From assembly GCA_013347225.1 (NCBI GenBank), contig CP054595.1, positions 620,001-684,000 of the forward strand: DNA of 64,000 bases, read 5' to 3'. A program made the position numbers and the translations under genes. The notes under the pieces were generated by a model. That model was not told the origin of the DNA and did no database searches. It worked only from the letters and a program-made list of their open reading frames with translations. The stretch's first letter is position 1. Each line of letters begins with the position of its first letter. This stretch comes from Candidatus Accumulibacter similis. GTDB taxonomy: Bacteria; Pseudomonadota; Gammaproteobacteria; Burkholderiales; Rhodocyclaceae. This document shows positions 57,438 to 64,000 of this stretch, piece after piece.

Positions 57438-58316
57438 ATGCGCAAAGGGATCATTCTGGCCGGTGGTTCCGGCACTCGCCTTCACCCCGCCACGCTGGCC
57501 ATCAGCAAGCAGTTGCTGCCGGTCTTCGACAAGCCGATGATCTACTATCCGCTGAGCACGCTGATGCTGGCGGGAATCCGCGAGATTCTGATCATCTCGA
57601 CGCCCCAGGATACGCCCCGCTTCGCACAGCTGCTGGGCGATGGCTCACGCTGGGGACTCGATCTCAGCTATGCGGTGCAACACAGCCCGGATGGCCTGCC
57701 GCAGGCCTTCATCATCGGTGCCGACTTTCTCGGGCAGGATCCATCGGCGCTGGTTCTTGGCGACAACATCTTTTATGGCCATAGTTTTCAGCAATTGCTT
57801 TCCCGGGCAAACGAGCGCCAGGTCGGCAGCACGATCTTCGCGTACCACGTGCATGACCCCCAGCGCTACGGCGTGGCGGAGTTCGACAGCGGAGGCAGGG
57901 TGCTGAGCCTGGAGGAGAAACCCCAGGTACCCAAGTCCAACTACGCGGTCACCGGTCTGTATTTCTACGACAATCAGGTGACCGAACTGGCGAGCGGACT
58001 CAAGCCATCAGCTCGCGGCGAGCTGGAGATCATCGATCTGACTCGCCTCTACCTGGCGCAGGGGCAGCTTCAGGTCGAGCTGATGGGGCGGGGTTATGCC
58101 TGGCTGGACACCGGGACGCACGAAAGCCTGCTTGGGGCGGGGCAGTTCATCGCCACCATCGAGCACCGGCAGGGGCTGAAGGTGGCCTGCCCCGAGGAGA
58201 TCGCTTTTCGCCATGACTGGATCACCGCCGATCAGCTCGAGGCGCTTGCGCAGCCGCTGACCAAGAGCGGCTACGGTGAGTACTTGCTTGCCCTGCTGCG
58301 GGAAAGGCCGCTCTGA
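57438..58316 (+). CDS. rfbA: Glucose-1-phosphate thymidylyltransferase
   Basis: A 292-residue nucleotidyltransferase. '[20 protein letters not shown]' and '[20 protein letters not shown]' are diagnostic, with 'LGDNIFYGH' and '[15 protein letters not shown]'. It makes dTDP-glucose, precursor of dTDP-rhamnose. No rfbB, rfbC or rfbD lies in the window. A TTG 9 bases upstream is also in frame; ATG 57438 is preferred. Confidence 0.95.
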   Translation: MRKGIILAGGSGTRLHPATLAISKQLLPVFDKPMIYYPLSTLMLAGIREILIISTPQDTPRFAQLLGDGSRWGLDLSYAVQHSPDGLPQAFIIGADFLGQDPSALVLGDNIFYGHSFQQLLSRANERQVGSTIFAYHVHDPQRYGVAEFDSGGRVLSLEEKPQVPKSNYAVTGLYFYDNQVTELASGLKPSARGELEIIDLTRLYLAQGQLQVELMGRGYAWLDTGTHESLLGAGQFIATIEHRQGLKVACPEEIAFRHDWITADQLEALAQPLTKSGYGEYLLALLRERPL

Positions 58317-58645
58317 CGCTGCCTGCCAGTGTCCGGCGGCGGCGCTCGCCGACCGCGCGTCGTTGACGCGGCGGGGCGTTGCGGTCTGAGCTGGAGATGT
58401 TCCACGACGTCAGCGGCTGGCAAACGATGACCGGCGAAGGGCGTGGCATGTCGTTCGTCACCGTGGGCAGGAGCCGCTGGAAGCCCTGTCCGTCGACAGC
58501 GTCCTGTCGACGGCGTCCTGTTGGCGGCGTCCTTGAAGCGGTCACCCGCTGAAGGTATCATGCGAGACTTTCCGCAAAACGGACCGTTTGGCCTGCGGAC
58601 AGGGCTACAGCACTCCGAAATACCCGCCATGAAGGAAGCCAGTCG
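58317..58645. other. Intergenic region between rfbA and wbpB
   Basis: About 0.33 kb with no gene. It contains three 14-base tandem repeats and probably the promoter of the wbp genes, though no clear -35/-10 is seen. Confidence 0.5.
58492..58533. repeat. Three tandem 14-base repeats
   Basis: Units at 58492-58505, 58506-58519 and 58520-58533: GTCGACAGCGTCCT, GTCGACGGCGTCCT, GTTGGCGGCGTCCT. They are 113 bases before wbpB. Confidence 0.7.
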
Positions 58646-59698
58646 ATGTTCAAGAGGATTCAGGGGCGCCGCATCCGCGTCGGTGTGGTCGGATGTGGTC
58701 GCATCTCGAGAAATCACTTCGGTTCCATCGAGACGCATGCCAATGACCTCGAGCTGGCTGCCGTCTGCGACAACGACCGCGCCGTTCTTGCAACCCACGT
58801 CGAGAAGTACTCCGTCAGGGGCTACGCGCGCATGGACGAGATGTTGCGCCATGAAGCGCTTGACGTTGTCGCGCTGTGCACGCCGAGCGGCCTGCATCCC
58901 GACCAGGCCGTCCTGGCTGCCACCCACGGCGTAAACGTCGTTACCGAGAAGCCCATGGCGACTCGCTGGCAGGACGGCGTGCGCATGGTCCGCGCCTGCG
59001 ACCAAGCCAACGTGCGGCTACTGGTGGTCAAGCAGAACCGTCGCAACTCGACCCTGCAGATGCTCAAACGTGCGTTCGACGAGAAGCGCTTCGGCAAGGT
59101 CTATATGGTCAGCATCAACGTGTTCTGGTCACGACCGCAGGAATACTACGATTCCGCCAAGTGGCGCGGCACCTGGGAACTTGACGGCGGCGCCTTCATG
59201 AACCAGGCCAGCCACTATGTCGACCTCGTCGACTGGCTGGTTGGCCCGGTCGCCAGCGTCACGGCGATGACGGCCACGCTGGCACGGGACATCCAGGTCG
59301 AGGACACCGGCGTTCTCAATATCCGCTGGCGCAGCGGGGCCCTCGGCTCGATGAGCGTCACCATGCTGACCTACCCGAGGAACCTCGAAGGCTCGATCAC
59401 CATTCTCGGGGAAAAGGGAACCGTCCGTATCGGTGGCGTCGCGGTCAACGACATTCAGGTCTGGGACTTCGCAGATCAGCGTGACTACGATGCCGACATC
59501 AAGGCTGCCAACTATGAGACCACGTCGGTTTACGGTTTCGGTCACCCGCTGTACTACCGCAACGTCGTCGACGTCCTGCGCGGCGACGCCGAACCCGAGG
59601 TCGATGGGCGTGAAGGCCTCAAGTCGCTTGAAGTTCTGATCGCGGCCTACCTGTCGGCCCGCGACGGGCGCGAGATCGCCTTGCCACTCGAATACTGA
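58646..59698 (+). CDS. wbpB: Gfo/Idh/MocA sugar-nucleotide dehydrogenase, WbpB-like
   Basis: A 350-residue NAD-dependent oxidoreductase. The Rossmann motif is 'RIRVGVVGCGRISRNHFGSI'; the catalytic 'VTEKPMA' and substrate-binding 'GGAFMNQASHYVDLVDWLVG' follow. WbpB/WlbA oxidises C3 of UDP-GlcNAc-uronic acid, the first step after UDP-GlcNAcA. ATG 58646 has AAGGA 8-9 bases upstream. It starts a gene run with wbpD, wbpE and wbpI homologues. Confidence 0.9.
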   Translation: MFKRIQGRRIRVGVVGCGRISRNHFGSIETHANDLELAAVCDNDRAVLATHVEKYSVRGYARMDEMLRHEALDVVALCTPSGLHPDQAVLAATHGVNVVTEKPMATRWQDGVRMVRACDQANVRLLVVKQNRRNSTLQMLKRAFDEKRFGKVYMVSINVFWSRPQEYYDSAKWRGTWELDGGAFMNQASHYVDLVDWLVGPVASVTAMTATLARDIQVEDTGVLNIRWRSGALGSMSVTMLTYPRNLEGSITILGEKGTVRIGGVAVNDIQVWDFADQRDYDADIKAANYETTSVYGFGHPLYYRNVVDVLRGDAEPEVDGREGLKSLEVLIAAYLSARDGREIALPLEY

Positions 59699-59705
59699 CC
59701 GGTTG

Positions 59706-60773
59706 ATGGACATCGGCATCGTTGGTGGTGGCATCAACGGTCTGTGTTGTGCCTGGCAGCTGCAGCAGCGCGGTCACGCAGTGCGCCTGTACGAGCGCAA
59801 CCGACTGATGGCGGAGACGAGTTCACGCTCATCCAAACTGCTGCACGGCGGGCTGCGCTATCTCGAGAATCTCGAATTCCGGCTGGTGCGCGAGGCATTG
59901 CGCGAGCGCGACGGTTGGCTCGCACGGGTGCCCGGCCTGACCCGGCCGCTGCGGCTGCTGATGCCGATCTACCGCGGCGGTCGTCGTTCACGCTGGCTGA
60001 TTCGCGCCGGGCTGTTCCTCTACGACGCGCTGGCGGGCAGAAGCGAACTGCCGGCCGCGAGCTGGCGCACGGCCGGACAGATCCTGCAGGCCGATCCGCG
60101 ACTGCGTCGCGACGGACTGCTCGGCGGCTACAGCTTCTCCGATGGCCAGATGGACGATCGGGCACTGGGCTTGTGGGTCGCCGAGCAGGCGCAGGCAGCG
60201 GGTGCCGTGCTGCGCGAGCATTGCGAGGTACGACGGGTGGATCGCAGCGGCCGGCTCGAGTTCGCCGACGGTACGTCGGCTCGCCATGAGCGCCTGATCA
60301 ACGTCTGTGGGCCCTGGGCCGAGCGCCTGCTCGAGCAGAGCGGAATCGCTTCCCCGTACCGCCTCGATCTCGTGCGGGGCAGTCACCTGGTCCTCGATCT
60401 TCCCTGTCCGCAGGCCTACGTGCTCGAGGTTCCTTGCGAGCCGAGAATCGTTTTCGTCCTTCCCTGGCAGGGACGAACGCTGGTCGGCACGACGGAAGTT
60501 CGGCAGGCGCTTGACGCCCCGGCAGTCTGCGATCCGAGCGAGCAGGATTACCTGCTGACGGTCATCGGCCATTATTTCCCGTCGGCGAGCGGTCCCGGCC
60601 GGGTGCTCGAGGCCTTTGCCGGTGTCCGTCCGCTGCTCCACTCGGCCAGCAATCCGGCGCAGGCGACACGTGAGTACGCCTTGCACCGTGACGGCGCACT
60701 GATCAGCGTTTTCGGCGGCAAGTGGACAACCGCTCAGGCGCTCGCGAGAAAGGTTTCCGACCACATTCACTGA
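59706..60773 (+). CDS. FAD-dependent oxidoreductase, GlpD-like
   Basis: A 355-residue flavoprotein with an N-terminal dinucleotide site '[20 protein letters not shown]' and DAO/GlpD features: '[20 protein letters not shown]', 'LVGTTEV' and C-terminal '[13 protein letters not shown]'. These resemble glycerol-3-phosphate dehydrogenase without its C-terminal domain. It is set 7 bases after wbpB and 13 before wbpD, so it belongs to the operon, but no such enzyme is part of the known Wbp pathway. It might supply or use a glycerol-phosphate substituent, or recycle a cofactor; both ideas are inference. Confidence 0.85.
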   Translation: MDIGIVGGGINGLCCAWQLQQRGHAVRLYERNRLMAETSSRSSKLLHGGLRYLENLEFRLVREALRERDGWLARVPGLTRPLRLLMPIYRGGRRSRWLIRAGLFLYDALAGRSELPAASWRTAGQILQADPRLRRDGLLGGYSFSDGQMDDRALGLWVAEQAQAAGAVLREHCEVRRVDRSGRLEFADGTSARHERLINVCGPWAERLLEQSGIASPYRLDLVRGSHLVLDLPCPQAYVLEVPCEPRIVFVLPWQGRTLVGTTEVRQALDAPAVCDPSEQDYLLTVIGHYFPSASGPGRVLEAFAGVRPLLHSASNPAQATREYALHRDGALISVFGGKWTTAQALARKVSDHIH

Positions 60774-60786
60774 ATCAGGGAGGATC

Positions 60787-61419
60787 ATGAACGGTTTTAC
60801 GGCAGATTCGACGGCGATCATCGACAGCGGTGCGGTAGTGGGAGACAATACCCGCATTTGGCAATGGGTACATGTCTGTGCTCAGGCACGCATCGGCAGC
60901 GATTGCTCACTGGGTCAGAACGTCTTCATAGGCAACAGGGTGGTCATCGGCAACAACGTCAAGATCCAGAACAACGTTTCGGTCTATGACAACGTGACGC
61001 TCGAGGACGATGTCTTCTGCGGGCCGAGCATGGTTTTCACCAACGTCTACAACCCACGCAGCCATGTCTCGCGCAAGCATGAGTACCGCGACACGCTGGT
61101 GAGACGGGGCGCCACTCTGGGCGCCAACTGCACCATCGTCTGCGGCGTCACGATCGGCGAGTATGCGTTTGTCGCCGCCGGCGCGGTGGTCAACCGGGAC
61201 GTACCCGGCTACGCGTTGATGGCGGGCGTTCCCGCGAGACAGATCGGCTGGATCAGCCAGCACGGCGAACGCCTCGATCTGCCTCTCAGTGGCGAAGGCG
61301 AGGCGCGTTGCCCGGCGACGGCGGTCCGCTACCTGCTCAGGGATGGGCAGGTCCTTAGCGTGCGAGACGACCATGGCGACCCGGAAGGGGCGTCAGAAGC
61401 CCGCCAGCCCGGCCATTGA
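60787..61419 (+). CDS. wbpD: Sugar-nucleotide N-acetyltransferase, WbpD-like
   Basis: A 210-residue left-handed beta-helix acetyltransferase. It has hexapeptide repeats from residue 10 ('[20 protein letters not shown]', '[20 protein letters not shown]') and the sequence '[16 protein letters not shown]' typical of WbpD/WlbB. It acetylates the 3-amino group of UDP-GlcNAc3NA. GGGAGG before ATG 60787 gives a strong start. The C-terminus is about 20 residues longer than WbpD. Confidence 0.92.
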   Translation: MNGFTADSTAIIDSGAVVGDNTRIWQWVHVCAQARIGSDCSLGQNVFIGNRVVIGNNVKIQNNVSVYDNVTLEDDVFCGPSMVFTNVYNPRSHVSRKHEYRDTLVRRGATLGANCTIVCGVTIGEYAFVAAGAVVNRDVPGYALMAGVPARQIGWISQHGERLDLPLSGEGEARCPATAVRYLLRDGQVLSVRDDHGDPEGASEARQPGH

Positions 61420-61493
61420 TGCATGCCGCAAGCGACCGCCTGCGGGCGATCGGCGGCAGGCGCCCGCTTCAACCGCAAGTCAGCAGGATACTC

Positions 61494-62600
61494 ATGAGCA
61501 TTCAATTCATCGACCTCAAGGCGCAATACGCCTCCCTCCGCGACCCGATCCATGAGCGCATGCAGCGGGTACTCGATCACGGCCAGTACATCATGGGCCC
61601 GGAAGTCAGGGAACTGGAACAGCGGCTGGAGGGCTACACGGGCAGTTCGCACTGCATCACCGCCGCCTCGGGAACCGAGGCCCTGCTCATCTCGTTGATG
61701 GCGCTTGGTGTCGGACCAGGAGATGAAGTGATCACGACGCCGTTCACCTTCGTCGCGACGGCGGAAGTGATCGCCCTGGCAGGTGCGACTCCCGTCTTTG
61801 TCGATGTCGAGCCGGACACCTGCAATATGGACGCCAGCCGCCTTGTCGCGGCGATCACGGGAAGAACCCGGGCGATCATGCCGGTGTCGCTCTACGGCCA
61901 AGTTGCCGACATGGAGGAGATCCAGTCGATCGCCCGCCGCCACGGCGACATCCCGGTCATCGAGGATGCGGCGCAGAGCTTCGGTGCCACCTACCGCGGA
62001 GCGAGGAGCTGCAACCTGTCGACGATCGGTTGTACGAGTTTCTTTCCCAGCAAGCCACTCGGTTGTTATGGTGATGGCGGCGCGATATTCACCAGTGACG
62101 ATGGTCTCGCCAAGGCGATGCGCGAGATTCGCGTGCACGGTCAGGAACGCCGCTATTTCCACACGCGGGTTGGCGTTGGCGGCCGCATGGACACGCTGCA
62201 GTGCGCCATCGTCCTCGCCAAGCTGGAGCAGTTCGATCGGGAGATCGAACAACGCCTGGCGGTCGGAGCGCGCTATCTGGAAATGCTGGGGGATCTGCCC
62301 AACGTGCAGCGGCTGAGCGTTCGTCCGGATCGGACCTGCGTCTGGGGCCAGTTCACCGTGCAGGTGGACAGGCGCGAGCACGTTCTCCAACAGCTTGCCG
62401 CGGCAGGCATTCCGACCGCCGTCCATTACCCGGTGCCCTTGCACCGGCAGCCCGCATACGCTGCGTCCTGCCGCATCGCCGGGAGCCTGGAACATGCCGA
62501 TGCGGTGGCGGCGCGCGTTGTCAGTCTGCCGATGCATCCCTACCTCGAGCGGCAGACCCAGGAACAGATCGTTGCCGCGCTGGCGCAGGCAACGGCATGA
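61494..62600 (+). CDS. wbpE: PLP-dependent sugar aminotransferase, WbpE-like
   Basis: A 368-residue DegT/DnrJ/EryC1 aminotransferase. It begins 'IQFIDLKAQYASLRDPIHER'; the cofactor Lys is in 'SFFPSKPLGCYGDGGA' and the PLP contacts are in 'ASGTEALLISLMALG' and 'IEDAAQSFGA'. WbpE adds the C3 amino group to UDP-3-keto-GlcNAcA. AGGA 6 bases before ATG 61494 fixes the start. It overlaps wbpI by 4 bases. Confidence 0.94.
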   Translation: MSIQFIDLKAQYASLRDPIHERMQRVLDHGQYIMGPEVRELEQRLEGYTGSSHCITAASGTEALLISLMALGVGPGDEVITTPFTFVATAEVIALAGATPVFVDVEPDTCNMDASRLVAAITGRTRAIMPVSLYGQVADMEEIQSIARRHGDIPVIEDAAQSFGATYRGARSCNLSTIGCTSFFPSKPLGCYGDGGAIFTSDDGLAKAMREIRVHGQERRYFHTRVGVGGRMDTLQCAIVLAKLEQFDREIEQRLAVGARYLEMLGDLPNVQRLSVRPDRTCVWGQFTVQVDRREHVLQQLAAAGIPTAVHYPVPLHRQPAYAASCRIAGSLEHADAVAARVVSLPMHPYLERQTQEQIVAALAQATA

Positions 62601-63676
62601 AGCTGCTGACCGTCGTCGGCGCGCGGCCCCAGTTCATCAAGGCTGCAGCGGTCTCGCGAGCGATACGCGATGACTTTTCCGCGGACATCGACGAGATCCT
62701 CGTTCACACGGGCCAGCACTTCGACGAGAACATGTCCCGCGTCTTCTTCGACGAACTGGACATCCCGCAGCCCCGTTACAACCTCGAGATTTCCGGTGGC
62801 CAGCACGGTGCCATGACGGGTCGCATGCTTGAGGCGATCGAAGCGGTGCTATTGCGGGAGAAGCCCGACTGGGTACTGATCTACGGCGACACGAACTCGA
62901 CGCTCGCGGGCGCGCTCGCCGCCGCCAAGCTGCACGTGCCGGTGGCCCACGTCGAGGCAGGCCTGCGCTCGTTCAACATGCGCATGCCGGAAGAGATCAA
63001 CCGCATTCTTGCCGACCGCGTCTCCAGCCTGCTCTTCTGCCCAACGGAAACGGCGGTCAAGAACCTGCAGGCAGAAGGCATCGCGAAGGGCGTCGTGAAC
63101 GTCGGCGACGTGATGTACGACGTTGCCCTGTTCTATCGTGACCGGGCCCGGCAGCACAGCGAGGTGTTGCAGCGACTGCGGCTGAAGCCAGGGAATTTCG
63201 CCCTCGCCACCTGCCACCGTGCCGAGAACACCGACGATCCGCAACGACTCGGAGGCATCCTGTCGGCGCTGGCTCGGGTCGCGGAGGGGTTGCCGGTGGT
63301 CCTGCCGCTCCACCCGCGGACACGCAAGCTTGTCGAGGAACATGATCTGCTGCATCATCTGGATTCGCTCACCCTCACCGAACCTTTGCCCTTTCTCGAC
63401 ATGGTCGCACTCGAACAGGCGGCACGGCTGATCCTGACCGATTCGGGCGGAGTGCAGAAGGAGGCTTTCTTCTACCGTGTTCCCTGCGTCACCATGCGCG
63501 ACGAGACCGAGTGGGTCGAGACCGTCGAGACTGGCTGGAATCGGCTGGTGGGCGCCTCCTCTCCGGCGATCGTCGCCGCCGTCAGCGAGGTGCTTGCCGG
63601 TCGGATCGGGGTTGCGCAGGGCAACCCGTACGGCGACGGCACGGCGGCGAGAGCGATTGTCTCCCGTCTTCTCTGA
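62597..63676 (+). CDS. wbpI: UDP-sugar 2-epimerase, WbpI/WecB-like
   Basis: A 359-residue non-hydrolysing epimerase. It begins 'LLTVVGARPQFIKAAAVSRA' and carries 'LVHTGQHFDENMSRVFFDEL', 'VHVEAGLRSF'-like 'AHVEAGLRSFNMRMPEE' and 'TDSGGVQKEAFFY'. In the Wbp pathway it inverts C2 of UDP-GlcNAc(3NAc)A to UDP-ManNAc(3NAc)A; UDP-GlcNAc epimerisation (WecB) is an alternative. Its context with wbpB, wbpD and wbpE favours WbpI. Confidence 0.9.
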   Translation: MKLLTVVGARPQFIKAAAVSRAIRDDFSADIDEILVHTGQHFDENMSRVFFDELDIPQPRYNLEISGGQHGAMTGRMLEAIEAVLLREKPDWVLIYGDTNSTLAGALAAAKLHVPVAHVEAGLRSFNMRMPEEINRILADRVSSLLFCPTETAVKNLQAEGIAKGVVNVGDVMYDVALFYRDRARQHSEVLQRLRLKPGNFALATCHRAENTDDPQRLGGILSALARVAEGLPVVLPLHPRTRKLVEEHDLLHHLDSLTLTEPLPFLDMVALEQAARLILTDSGGVQKEAFFYRVPCVTMRDETEWVETVETGWNRLVGASSPAIVAAVSEVLAGRIGVAQGNPYGDGTAARAIVSRLL

Positions 63677-63729
63677 ATGGCGGTCAGTCCACCCATCGGT
63701 GTCAACATTTCACTCTTTACAAGGAAAGC

Positions 63730-64000
63730 ATGATGAAGGTCTTTGTCAGCGGAGGGCTTGGACAGATCGGCTCGCACATCATCGAGATGCTGCTCGCCCG
63801 GGGCGACCAGGTGGTCACCGTCGACAACCTCGCGACCGGGCGCAGAGAGCACCTCGTCGACCATCCGGCACTGACGATCGTCATCGACTCGGTCGCCAAC
63901 AAGGCACTGATGGAGCAGTTGATCGGTGATTTCAGGCCGGACGCCATCGTTCATACCGCGGCCTCGTACAAGGACCCGGATGACTGGTACAACGACACCC
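63730..64000 (+). CDS. NAD-dependent sugar epimerase/dehydratase (partial)
   Basis: The first about 90 residues of an SDR enzyme cut by the right edge. The Rossmann motif is 'VFVSGGLGQIGSHIIEMLLA' (GxxGxxG), with 'VTVDNLATGRREHL' and 'DAIVHTAASYKDPDDWYND'. This is the GalE-like extended SDR group. Start ATG 63730 or 63733, with AAGGAAAG at 63721-63728. It continues the surface-polysaccharide gene set. Confidence 0.85.
   Translation, partial: MMKVFVSGGLGQIGSHIIEMLLARGDQVVTVDNLATGRREHLVDHPALTIVIDSVANKALMEQLIGDFRPDAIVHTAASYKDPDDWYNDT

Overview
The window is GC-rich, densely coding DNA of a Gram-negative betaproteobacterium. The Tol-Pal cluster with an adjacent queE, a PEP-CTERM protein, a polyphosphate kinase/exopolyphosphatase pair, an NAD-linked HoxFUYHW hydrogenase and UDP-amino-sugar genes together resemble a Rhodocyclales floc-former such as 'Candidatus Accumulibacter'. 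That assignment is inference from gene content, not a database match. No rRNA, tRNA or CRISPR array was recognised.

Layout. 0-3.2 kb: Mla-type lipid ABC transporter (lipoprotein, MlaD, MlaF, MlaE), minus strand. 3.4-7.2 kb: ppx and ppk, divergently transcribed. 7.3-10.9 kb: a relA gene cut in two by an IS4-family element with terminal inverted repeats and a target-site duplication. 11-19.2 kb: a DMT exporter, mtfA, a polar amino-acid ABC operon, a lytic transglycosylase, rlmA, an odd homoserine-dehydrogenase homologue and an ArsC-like protein. 19.4-22.2 kb: a decay zone with three recognisable broken genes (DUF3592, PD-(D/E)XK-like nuclease, dCache sensor). 22.3-24.8 kb: a FecR/DUF6600 protein and a sirtuin. 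24.8-30 kb: hoxFUYHW. 30.1-32 kb: a nucleotide-sugar dehydratase with a 2-base frameshift. 32.5-34.9 kb: a PEP-CTERM protein with a sigma-54 promoter, then an unrecognised, possibly propeller-like protein.

35-42 kb: ybgC-tolQRA-orf-tolB-pal-cpoB-queE, with an unrecognised gene between tolA and tolB. 42-46 kb: ruvC-ruvA-permease-ruvB and another DMT exporter. 46.4-50.7 kb: an IclR regulator, a receiver-TPR protein, a CbbR-like LysR regulator and a TerB-like protein. 50.7-55.6 kb: a branched-chain amino-acid type ABC operon with fused LivM-LivG. 55.7-57.2 kb: a TauE/SafE permease and a Tam-like methyltransferase. 57.4-64 kb: surface-polysaccharide precursor genes: rfbA, a Wbp-type UDP-diacetamido-mannuronate pathway (wbpB, D, E, I) with a GlpD-like oxidoreductase among them, and a truncated epimerase at the right edge.

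Themes: phosphate/stringent-response genes sit together with relA disrupted beside ppk; surface and floc genes (PEP-CTERM, Wbp pathway, broken dehydratase) recur; and a localized zone holds decaying or catalytically altered genes. The best new leads are the relA::IS arrangement, the sigma-54/dyad control region of the PEP-CTERM gene, the extra gene in the tol cluster and the catalytically altered homoserine dehydrogenase homologue.
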